64,000 nucleotides of DNA, taken from positions 15,464,734-15,528,733 of the forward strand of contig NC_089738.1 in NCBI RefSeq assembly GCF_035083965.1. The letters are read 5' to 3'. This DNA comes from Branchiostoma lanceolatum (taxonomy: Eukaryota; Chordata; Leptocardii; Amphioxiformes; Branchiostomatidae). The notes beneath the pieces are model-generated. The model ran no database searches, was not told the DNA's origin, and saw only the letters and a list, made by a program, of their open reading frames with translations. The position numbers were made by a program, and so were the translations under genes. Below, piece by piece: positions 1-11,500 of the stretch (position 1 is its first letter; each line of letters begins with the position of its first letter).

Positions 1-36
1 TTGAAATAACAAATGGAAGACAAAAAAAGGACATGT

Positions 37-203
37 GCCAAAAATAGTTACTCAAGCAAGTAGATAAAATTGTGAAATTACAGCGGAAGACAGTGGATGC
101 TGTCTGAAACATTTGACTGTTTCAAAATTCTATCTAGTTGCTTGAGTAACTATTTTTGGCTAAGATCTTACTACTAGTACCTGGATGTCTAACCTTCATC
201 GAC
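37..203. repeat. Fold-back MITE, family A, copy 1
   Basis: The left arm reads CCAAAAATAGTTACTCAAGC and its complement returns at about 151-170, so the segment folds on itself. A tail with ACCTGGATGTCTAACCTTCA follows. Related copies lie at 42263-42420 and about 53530-53632. No coding capacity is seen. The fold-back and the dispersed copies make it a non-autonomous DNA element. The superfamily is not assigned. Confidence 0.75.
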
Positions 204-1236
204 AAAAAAAGTACATGATTTCAGTATATAGGCACTTGTGAGAGAATCAGAAATCATCAATGATGAAGCAGCTCTATCCCATACGAGCAGTAACATCACT
301 GAATCATGTATTCAATATAACAGAAAATGCTACTGTGCTGGCTGGTGAAAAATATATGTACACAAAACTGAATTTTGTTCTTATTATGGATGGGTAGATT
401 TATATTTCCTTATCTTGCTGAGGTAAAGGAAAATGCAGAAAGACAGTCTAAAATTGTGAAAGTTCATGGCACATTTCAGTATCTTTCACCCTCATAACCA
501 ACAATGTAGTCAGTACCAATACTCACTGTCCAGCCTTCATATTTTACATATATATACATTTGATATGATACATTGATCCCATGATTTATTACTAGATACA
601 ATATGTTTGATGTTTGTTATCTATTAACAGCTTTCAGACTGTTTGTTGCACAACTCTATCGTACCGGAAGAATTTTTGTTATTCATGAGGTAGAAAGTCA
701 AACATCAATAAAATGATGCAGATTCAAAACCAAAATTGCCAAAGTCATAGTATTCAAATACCAATTCTAACTAAAAGAAAGTGAAAGGCAAACACTTCTG
801 CATACAAGTTTGGTGTTACAAGTCCACTGACTGCGCAAAAACAAGAGATTGTACAATGTTTGAGGTTTTGCAGTGTAAATGGCTATGTATGCATAGAATA
901 AAATCTAAAACATTCAGAAAATATCTAAGATGGAAAACAGGAGTAAATTCAATATACAATTTGTAGTACCTCCCATTTGAAATGCTTCCGTGGTAAAATT
1001 TGTAGAGACCATTGACACAGGTTTCATATCAAGTACATATCAATTGGCAGTATGGCTATTGTAGAACAGTGTAAATGCCTTGCAAAAGTGGTGTGTAATG
1101 CTGGATTGGTGCAGCTTTGATGCTGCATTGATGCTGGATTGGTACTGCATTGATGCTACAAAACTTTGAGCATTAGGGCAGCATTACAGACCACATTTGC
1201 AAGGAAAGGTACACTTTCTAGGGATTGCACTGTCAG
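204..1236. other. 3' flank of the PNPLA4-like gene, no gene seen
   Basis: AT-rich sequence with only short chance ORFs and no recognisable domain. The only useful signal is a minus-strand AATAAA at 585-590, about 650 bases past the PNPLA4-like stop codon, which is a candidate polyadenylation signal. Confidence 0.5.
585..590 (-). promoter_or_regulatory. Candidate poly(A) signal of the PNPLA4-like gene
   Basis: TTTATT on the plus strand reads AATAAA on the gene strand, downstream of the stop at 1237. The position is plausible but no cleavage site can be seen. Confidence 0.35.
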
Positions 1237-3836
1237 CTATACAGTAGTCTCTCTTTCAACATACAGTCCATTCTGTGCTTCCACATTGAAGTAGCCATTC
1301 TCTTTAAGATATTTCTCCGTATCTTCAAATCCCCTTGTATAGTACTCCTCCATGACTTCTTGTTTAGGTGGCTTGAGTGCATGAATGCCACGCCGTGTGT
1401 TGGCGGGGTTCACCCTTAAGGACTGGTTTGCGATGTTTAAGTGCCAGTTGCGTCCAGGGTTGTCCTGTGGAGAGATATCGTGGTTGCCTGAAAAAGGGGA
1501 CACGGTGATGGTCGGGCCTCCAAACTGTGGTCTTGGGAGATTGTCGGTCCAGCCTCCATCTAGCCATTTCTAAATAAGGAATGGGGTATGTGGTGAGTGA
1601 GAGTATCTCCAAATTTTCTGACAAAAATGCCCCTACACTTAAAAAACAAACTGCTAGGGGACACAAACTTACACCACTTCTTTCCAACCCCAAAAGCAAT
1701 CCACTGCCCAAAAATGAAGACCACAGCATTTCCAGAACAGAAGATATAAAAAGCTATTAAGAGGCCCACAAGTCATACTCATCTTTGTAATCACAATTGT
1801 ACATTCTCACCTCTCCTCTGAAAACAGGATAATCTCTTCCACAGTAGTAGGGAATAAAACAGCTTCCTAGCAGGATCTGCAACAACACAAACCTTTGTTT
1901 AGAAAAAACATGTCAGAGTCTAAGAACCTAAGACCTTCTTATGCTAGTACCTAGTATTACAATTTCTCGAATGAAATTGGTTTTTGCTTTAAAGCCAGTG
2001 CCAATAACAGGGACTCTTGCATACATGCAGGACTTTTCAGAATACATGGCTCAAACAACAAAGAAGGCTCCTCCCCTGGGAGGTTGCCAAAATATGTCTG
2101 TTAAGTATGGCTCCATGAAGAGTTAAGGTGAGTGGCCTCTACTGACCAGAATCAGCTCTTCTCTGCTGTTGAATGTGGAGATGATTTCACCCTGGGAGTC
2201 TCTCATCCTCGTCACCGCTATATGCAGTCTGTGATTGGCCAGCTCGTGAGCATTGCTAGGCAACATCTCCTCCAGAAAATTCCTAACTTTCTCCAGCATG
2301 TTAAACCTGCCATTGATGGAAACAATGATGAATATGGTTAAGTGTACAGGCAATCCTAAACATGTTTGACAAAATATGTCCTTTCATTTTATTTCACATT
2401 TTCCTGGGAAAAATAATAAACAGGAACATGACTTAGCTATTTTTGATTAGAAGAGATAACATATCAGTACATATCAAAGATCAGTACTCATTTAACTATA
2501 GACCTGAGTAGAAAAACAAACATCCTCTAGTCTGTAATTGTAATGCCCTGTACATGTGGTCAAAAGTGCTGTTCCCTTGCCTTAGGACCCAAGTCCTGGT
2601 GAAAATCGGCCAAATAGGTAGAACAATTTTCCAGAGAAATTAGCCAGCCCTAGAGTTACATACTGGCAACCAGACATGTTCTCCCTATCTGAACAATTCT
2701 TACAGCAACCTATGGGGTCTGGTAGAGACTATATGACCCTACCTCGGATTAAAGGCTCCCAGAGGAAGATCCCTTATCTCTGCTGCCACACCATAGGTGA
2801 AGTCTAGGGAGTACTGGAGGGAGGGGCAAGAAATTCTTAGATTAGTGCATGCACTTGTCATTGCCATTAATGTGCTGCAATACCCGTGGGAAAGGCACAT
2901 TATACCAATTGCCTTAGTCAACTCAGGTGAAAATGAATACCTAGCTTCTATTAGGGACATCCTCTCAGAGGAGAGTCACATCTAGAGCACTTAAAAAAAA
3001 CAACACACACTTATTAATACATGTATCATGATAAAGTAGGTATCCTTCCCAGCGTAAGCAGATGAAACTTATTGTCTGTTCTTACGCATGTTGGTTGTAC
3101 AACACTGGTGTGTTACTCCTTATGGTGGTTTATGCTAGGGTCACATTTCCAAGCCGGGGCCCGACCGGGCTGTTTGAAAAAACAAAGAATAAAAGCTGCA
3201 TATCAAGTACATACATAGCGTATGGTAAGAAATCATTTTCAAGAGTTTTGTGTGTTTTGTTGTCTCCTATATCATAGTTTTCGTTCCCACAAGCTGCCCG
3301 GCCAGGCCCCGGGTTGGAAATGTGACCCTAGCATTACCAGTTATGTAAAGATAGCAACCAACTAACATACCAACCAACCAACAAACACAAACTTGCCTGT
3401 AGCCTGTCCCTCCCCAGAACCATCATGGCAGCTGCCAGTGACCCTGCTGACGCCCCTGCGAAGCACGTGACCTGACTGAGTAACGCCTGTCCGTGTTTCA
3501 GTAGACAGGAGGTCACGCCGAGGTGGTATATTCCCAGGAAACCGCACCCCGCAAAGGTCATGTTCATCCGCTTGATGCCCTGGTGCATTGTGGGTCTACC
3601 CAACCTCCTGTACAAAATGTAGTGTTGTTAACCTTAACAGTAAACTAGCTCCTACCTTACAATACAATCTGATCGCTTCGGTTGTGAGCAGGCTGACCTT
3701 GTAAAATAAATGAATAAATCAATATTCTTTAGATTTTAAGATCAAACACAGCATACCTTGTGAACCTTGTAGGCTGGCTGGACAGGATGTGTGGTTCTAC
3801 CATGGACATGTTGAGTCTCACCAGGCTCTTCTGCAT
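1237..3836 (-). CDS. PNPLA4: PNPLA4-like patatin-domain lipase (six coding exons)
   Basis: A patatin-like serine lipase (triacylglycerol / retinyl-ester hydrolase family of human PNPLA4/GS2). Coding exons in transcript order are 3836-3757, 3607-3397, 2813-2743, 2306-2147, 1876-1811 and 1569-1237. All junctions keep frame and give 306 aa, or 273 aa if the ATG at 3588 is used, against about 253 in human. The oxyanion-hole glycines (GCGFLGIYHLG), the nucleophile elbow GASAG (Ser47 of the short form) and the catalytic Asp of DGG (Asp167, in KWLDGGWTDN) are all present. The C-terminal part aligns well with human PNPLA4 (SPFSG.HDISPQD, NIANQSL). The donor after exon 2 is CAG|GCAAGT, a GC-AG intron. 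The first exon adds 33 in-frame, Arg/Ser-rich residues before the conserved start; whether these are translated is uncertain. Neighbour PUDP is divergent, 1.7 kb away. Confidence 0.9.
3133..3333. mobile_element. 201-bp MITE with TTA target duplication (TGCTAGGG family), copy 1
   Basis: The ends are TGCTAGGGTCACATTTCCAA and its near complement, flanked by TTA on both sides (3130-3132 and 3334-3336). A 3-bp TWA duplication is typical of PIF/Harbinger elements. It lies in an intron of the PNPLA4-like gene. A second, more decayed copy is at 52891-53087. Confidence 0.8.
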
Positions 3837-3843
3837 GACAGAT

Positions 3844-5554
3844 CTGCAATAGGGATGGGACAGTCATGTACATGTCAGACAACAGGAATGTACAACTCAC
3901 ACACCTACAAGTTAGCGTAACTTCAACCCAAGTTGTGAAATGGTGAAGCCAACTCTCCAAGCAGAGGTTGGTGGAGAAGATTGTGACCTTTTCATCATAT
4001 GCCCTAGTGTTTTCTGTCGGCACTCTCGAGCTCAATTACCTCCACCATACCTCTGTTTGAGGAGTAGTGAAGCCTGTAACAAAACTAGATATGGTATAAA
4101 GTTACATTAAAACAACAAATGCTCTTGACAAAGTGAATAAGTTTGATGAAAGACAGTTTGTGAAACAGTTTGAAACTCTGCCCGTTGTTTAGGGGTAAGA
4201 GGTACTCCACAGAGTTTATAGACATAACCTTCTAACTTGGGGGAACTGTTTGAAAAAAAAATACAAATGCCAATGAGAGTCCAGTATTGGAGTTACTGTG
4301 GAAAGATCCTGTGAAACAAATACAGAACAGTTTTGATTTGAACCACAACATAACATCCCATAGCAACTATAAGCTCAAACTCTGGAACAATCGAATACTA
4401 GTAGTGTCAGTTGATAACGTTAGGAGGGGTTGATACCCCTGGCTTACACATATTTGCCATCTAGTGCATAGAGGACATCCTCTGGAAGGTTGCTAGGGGC
4501 GCGATTTAATCAGGCTTATACAAGTTATAGCTGAAAGGGGTTCTTTTGTTTTTTTGGTGACAGCTGTACAAGATGTGATATGGACAACAAAAGTGAGCTT
4601 AATTTTAGCTCAGTGCTATTGATCAACCTATAAATATAAACTGATAAAATACAGCTGTGGTGCTGACATACATCTCACAGAAAGAAACATTTCAGATAAA
4701 AAAATAAACAAGAGCAATGACGTAAAATACTGTAGATTCTTTAAAATCTCATTAAATCATAACACTGAAAACACCACCTTTTTCACGAAACAAGTCCGAT
4801 GAATTTATAGTAAAACAATCAATATTTCAAATCAAAGAACTGAAAACGCATCAAACCTAACGTAACAATATTCGTAACATAACACAACGTTACAAAATAC
4901 ACAATTCATCTATGCATATTTGGAAATTAGAACTGCCTGCCATTTTCTAGTTTGAACAAGCAGGTTCTATTGTTAGTTTGAACAAAAGGTTTAGAATGAG
5001 TCGGAGTCTTATATGAGTGAGATTGACAACTTACAATTTTCAAAGTCCAGCGTAACACTAACAACATCTTTAGTCAACAAAATGACCAGATTTTCAGGTT
5101 AGCAAACAGTACGTTAAGAATAATGCCACACGTGGCAGGAGTATGAGTAATATAAAAACAATGCTTTTAACTCACCGTTCGTTATAATGCCGGTGGGAAA
5201 GTTGTGAAACAACCTTAGGTCGGGGGGAGGGGGGCAAAAACTGGAGTCAGCTAGCAGACGACATCGTGTTCACTCAGGACACAAACGCTCTTCATCTAGA
5301 TGTTTAGAGCTTGAAGACACCACCAAGTTAGCTCGTAAGTCCTGGCTGTTTTTGTAGTATTTTCGGTACGTAAATGATGACAATGAAACGGAATTCACCG
5401 CGTCAGACCAAGGGCCAGACAAAGGTAAAAGGGGGTTGGGCCGGTGGTCTGACGACTCTGAGTGTGGGAACCGGAAGTGACGTGTCGGTATAGTACAAAG
5501 GTCACGCATTGCGGCGATCAGCTGTTGTTGTACTTGTAGCAAGACTGAGAAGAC
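3844..5554. other. Intergenic region between divergent PNPLA4-like and PUDP genes
   Basis: No coding exon is recognised. The region should hold the promoters and 5' UTR exons of both divergent genes. Sequence near 5210-5550 is GC-richer than the rest. No TATA box at a convincing distance was found. Confidence 0.4.
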
Positions 5555-8500
5555 ATGGCGAACACGAGGAAGTTCAAACCGGTAACTCACGTTATCTTCG
5601 ACATGGACGGTCTGCTGTTGGGTGAGTATGTGTGGAAGAGGCGTTGATTATGACGTGGACCACAGCTCAGCTGATATCTGTATCTGCATTTAACTTTAAG
5701 CGCCCCGCCCCCTCCTAAACTTGCTAAAGACCAATTTTAGTTGAGTGTTTTAGTGGTATATAGGCTTAGCTTGCAACGTTGTGTTATCTGAATATTAGTA
5801 TCATATCAACCATAACTTTATAGGAATAGCGGAAGTTTTAAAACTCTTTCAATACATGTTGATATTTTAAGACAAATGAACATGCAAGATAAAAGCGATT
5901 GCCATGCATGGCCTGCTACGTTCAGTTATCGATATGGTATTAATCTACCTTACATATGAGTATGACTGATATCATGTATTTAATCTGCAGGTTATAGCTT
6001 GAATGGTTATTTTGCACTCAAACTCTGTCAAACTTGAAAGTTCTTTGTAATTTTCTTGGCATGGTTTTGCTTGAGTCTTCAGATTTATTGACTTTTATTT
6101 TAAAACCATGCATTGGTTGATAGGTTGCTTTGGTATCATTTTACCAGCTAATTTCACCAATATGTAGGCGGAAACTATATTTTCTCAATACATGTTCTCG
6201 ATATGACATGTGCTAGATTTGCTGCAAAATTATTGCTCTCTGCTTGGTTTGAACTATTGAACCCGGAAGTGTTTTTGTGAAACTTTCCAAACGCAACCAA
6301 TATGAAATTACATAGATATGAACACTACAACTGTGACTCGACTATTCAAATCTTTCTATCTCTTTTTGAATAGTTTGAAATTTGTGTATTATATTTTTTG
6401 ATACATTTGTTTACCAATCATGTAAAAATGGTCTTTACCTACCGATGCGCTCAGTGTCAAAGGTCGTTTGTTTTGCGAGCTGGCAGTCGCCATTTTCGTC
6501 TGGACGGAGGTGCGACTTTGCGCCGATAATGGCCCAAATCGATAGATTTACGTCACCGATTACTGTTTAATGACGTGGAACGTGAGCAGGTGCATCTAGA
6601 CTCTTGTGAGTACGTTCTTAAGGGGAGTCCTCGCGTGGTGTTTCCCGCCTGACATCTCTTCTTGCCGTGGTTAGAAGACAAGTCACGTCATCCGCGTACC
6701 CCACAACGGAACCTCAGCTCGGTCACGAGTATTTTGTACACACAGACGGGTAGGAATTTGTTTAAACCCCAGCGCTCGAATTGTGTGAAGAAACTGTGAG
6801 AGTTGTATATCGATTTGCTGCCAACTCGTCAGTTTTGTCCCGGGAGGACATTTGATTTGGAAAAAGTCTCATTATTCGTGCAGTTGCATCGTCTGACTTC
6901 CGTTGTTGGAAAACAAACAAGCGGAGGAAACCGGAACAACATCGTAGGAAGGAAAGACAGGAACTTTTGGACGTGAAATGCGTTTGCAGACGACAGTATC
7001 ACCTTACAGACTACCACAGTAACTGTTCCGTAGTTGATATCACTGGAAGGCGAGGCGAGTGTCGTCATGTTTTCTGCGTTGAAGAAGCTGGTGGGGAGTG
7101 AGCAGGGGAGGGGCGGGGCCAACATGCCGCCCGGGATGCAGTCTCTAAACCCTGCACTGCAGAGGAAATTCGCTAGGGGCGTCCAGTACAATATGAAAAT
7201 TGTCATAAAGGTGAGTAAACTTTTAGATTTGAGAATGGTGTACCTAGGGAAGTGGGGAAAAAGATAGAATCAATGTATTGACATTTTTTTCCAGATGGGC
7301 ACATAGAATTGCACAGATCTCATAATCTGGGAGTAGCAGGGCACTATGGGTAGCACTTTGGACAAAGAAAATCATTACCATCATGACAACATAGACCGGA
7401 CCAAATACAGTATGCATACAGTCATACACTGCATATACGTTGTAACGGCAGTTAGGTTGCCCCCTACATTACCCATAGTGCTCTGTCTCTCCCAGCATGC
7501 AATAGGATCTGTCAATTGGAGGATGTTTTATTCTAGTATCTGGTCTGAATACTGTGTTACATGTGATAAAACTGCCACAAATCCTAGCTAAGTTCTGAAG
7601 TTTCCTTGATTCCAGGGTGACCGTAACACGGGGAAGACCTGCCTGTTCCACAGACTACAGGGACACAAGTTTGTGGAGGAATATCTCCCTACTCACGAAC
7701 TACAGGTGAGAACAACTCTTTAGCACCCTCGCAGTTCCTTCACATTTAGTAGTCAAGGAGGAAATTCTTAAAAGAGTCCTAGAAAATGAGAAATGTAGTC
7801 CACCTTCCATATTATTTGTTAAGTATTATTGAATTATAGTTTGATGTCTACTTAGCATTTTTAGGTATATGATACACATTGTACTATTCCATGCAAATTG
7901 AAAGTTGAACTGTAATTTCCATCACAAAGATTGGACGAATTTTTGACTGTCCAACTCGTCTGTATCAAGGAATGAGCAATCCATCTCTTCGAAGTATCAT
8001 TTGAAATTACAGTTCAACTTTGCTTCAAAATGATATCTACCCACTCTGTCAAACTAACGTATGCCTCTGTAGGTAGCCACCATAGTTTGGAACTACAAAG
8101 CCACTGACGACGTGGTGAAAGTAGAGGTGTGGGACGTCGTTGACAAAGCCAAGAAGCGGAAGAAATCGGACTCGCTAAAGCTGGAGAACGATCCAGACCT
8201 CGCTGACGAGTTGGCTCAGGCCCTAGACGCAGAGTTTCTCGATGTGTACAAGAACTGCAACGGCGTGATCATGATGGTGGACATCACCAAGCAGTGGACG
8301 TTCGATTACGTGGCACGCGAGATGCCCAAAGTTCCCGCCCACATCCCCATCTTGATATTGGCGAACTTTCGCGACATGGGAGAGCACCGTGTCATCGGCG
8401 CTGATGACATCATCTACTGGATAGAGGGACTGGACAGACCGGAGGGGGCGGCAGATATAAGGTATGTCGATTTACCTTTTGTATGTCCTACTATTTTAAA

Positions 8501-11500
8501 TGACAGTGGGGTGGTGTGGTGCACCGGCAGCGTGTTTGGCTCAGAATGAAGTGGTCCCGGGTTCGAATCCTGCCTTGTCACTGATCTTGTGCCCTTAGGA
8601 ATGGCACTTTACATGACTTTCCCAACATACCAGAATAGTCGTCAAGACTCGTCATCCAGACCATGGGCATTAAAGGCAGAAAGAAATCATCCTTGATGAT
8701 TGCATACTATATATGTTGCTCCAGCTGTATCATACAAATGTAGAAGATTTAATCATTGTACACTGATTTTAATTCAGTGCCAACACTACGACTTCCAATA
8801 AAATCATCTTGTATCTTATATCTTGTATCTTATGTCTTGTATCTTGTAAGGTTTGCTGAGTCGTCGATGAGGAACGGATTCGGGCTGAAGTACCTCCACA
8901 CGTTCTTCAACATCCCCTTCCTGCAGCTGCAGAGGGAGACGTTACTACGGCAACTTGAGACAAACAAGCGGGACATGATCGCCATGATCCAGGAGCTGGG
9001 CATCCACTCGGAGTCCGAGGAGCAGAACTACGACCTGTACATCCAGGGACTGGCCAAGAAGAGAAGGCCGACGCCCACCCGTCCCACGCACCTTCCTACG
9101 GAAGCCCAGAACGGCGGAGGAGCCGAACTGCAGTCAGATTCGGCCGCGACGACTCCTGCACGGTCCAACCTCTCGACTCCCGCGACCACGCCATCCATGT
9201 CTAATGCAGCTACTCCAGCCACCACCCCAGGGGGATACACCCCAGCGTCGACCCCTGGGGGTTACATCCCTTCCACCACCCCTGGGGCGACCACACCAGC
9301 CACCACCCCCAGCCAGGAGAACAGGCCGACCCCACAGAAGCAAGGGTTCATGTCCAGGTTGTTTGGGAACTCCAGCCCTGCCCAGCAGGACACAGCTGCC
9401 CCTGACCCTGGGGCAGGCACCCCCACCCCAGCTTCTCCTCCCACGGGAGCCATTAAAGCGGTGGAGGACTTTGTCCCAGAAGAGGGATTGGACAGCCGGT
9501 TCTTGGATGAACCAGAACCCGCCAAACCTGCACCTGTGCGGACTGCGGAGCCAGCGAACATGGAGGACTCAGACAGCGATGTTGAAGGTAGAGTTTGAAC
9601 AATGATAAAAGTTTGAATTAGATTATAGCATCCACCCACAAGGTCTCCAGTTGATGTGACATCCTGTATTCTAGCTCTAGTTTACTCATAGTCATATAAA
9701 CGCTTAGACATCCAGGTAAAAAAATATTTAAAGACAAATCAACCTTACTTTCAGGCATTAATCATGACCTCCGACATCCATCACTCTTCTTCAGTGTCAG
9801 AATGCCAGACCTTTTCGCAGGGAAGCAATAAGAGGAGCAAAGCAGAGCTAAAGTAGGATGGATAATAGGCTATGTAATGTATGGTGGAAAGTACATACTA
9901 ACTACTTATAGGGTAAATTCATTTCTATTCAATGTGAAATATGAGTATGGAACATTTATTTCTTCATTTTTATGTTCCAACAATAGGAAACCCCATGGTA
10001 GCAGGCTTCGCTGAGGAGATTGATTCAGAGGATGAGATGCCAAAACAGGTGCCAGCAAAACCGGCTTCCGCATCCCTAGACATCGACCTGTCCAGTGAAG
10101 AAGATGAACCGGTCATCGCCAAAGACGCAGACATCGATGACGACCTACCAACCCCCATCTTACAGCCACAGAAAACAACAGATCCCCTCAAACACATTTC
10201 TAGTTCCTCCGTTTTGAAATCTCACACTGTGTCAAATGACTCAGAGGAACTGCAAGAGACTGTCCAATTAGATGCTGATGAGGACACGAATCAACCAATC
10301 ATAGCTGCTGATGTAGACATTTCCAGTGAGGATGAACAGAAGGGACTTGATGATTGGTTAGGAGGAGGAGGTGGGGAGGGTAAAGTGGATGGGTTAGTGT
10401 CAAAGGTAGATGATATCAGCTTAGATGGAGCGGAGGCTGCAGTAGAACTGAAGACGGAGGATTTCGATTTCTTAGAGAAAGTGAGCAAGCCTTTATCAGG
10501 CCAGGAGTCGGGAGAGGGGGACAGGGAAGACATCGGTCAGAAGAAGAAGAAGAAGAAAAAGAAGGATCGCAGAAGCGACGGTGAGGAAGAAGGAGAGAGG
10601 TCTCACAAGAAGAAGCACAAGAAACACCGGGAGAAGGACAAGGAGAAGGTGTCGGATGAAGGAGAGGGGAAGAAGAAAAAGAAGAAGCAGAAAAAGAAGG
10701 AAGTGGATGAATTGGAAGAGTTTCTGGGGGGCGGGGTAGGTAAAGGGGGAGGGGGTGGGGAAGGATATGAGGTGTTTTAATGGGTAACCTAAAGCCAGTG
10801 CATAGTGTAATTTAAAGAATGCATTATTTAAGAGATAAAACATGTTAAAAGCCAAAGTTTCTTATGGTGTACTGATCATATTTGTGTATCATAAAGTTTT
10901 CCTCTTTACATATTACTCTAATGCCACAAGAGTATATGCATTACCATACAGATTGCAATTTGTTTCATTGCTGTAAATAAACATATATTGGAGCGTTGGT
11001 TGAAATGGTATTTTGATTGCCAAACTTCTTAGACAACATATCATACAACTGTTGAATGGCATTGTTTGTATTGTATGTTTTCCTGCCATGGTACGCAAAC
11101 TATACAATGACTACAAATGATCATGCAAATTTACCTTTATGATAGTCCTAATTTTTTGGGCAATACCTCTGGAGCAGAAGCATTTTTTCACTTCTAATGC
11201 CTCCATTTGTGCTAAAAATAGATTATATCCACCACAATTATATTGGTGTCTATTATTGTTCTTGCAATTTTCTGCCCTACCTACTTCTGTAATGTGTCTG
11301 TTTAATAATGTCCGAATTTTGGACAAGATGAAAAGCTTTGTGTTTAATGTAGTTTTGATAGTATAGTTTTTAGGCCAAAGTTGCTTCAATGTTTTACACA
11401 AGACACAACATTGCGATATGAAAGTCTGAGTTGCATGAATGTTTTGATCAACAATAGCAAACAATTAGAATTGTAGAATGATCTATTTCAATGGGAAATC

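Noticed and set aside
9134..9639. Overlapping ORFs on both strands over RABL6 exon 4
   Set aside because: Shadows caused by high-GC Thr/Pro codons; the RABL6 frame has the homology.
5555..10780. PUDP exon 1 as the first exon of RABL6
   Set aside because: RABL6 has its own start with a family-typical N-terminus; only the PUDP exon 1 to exon 2 junction gives DGLLLDTE.
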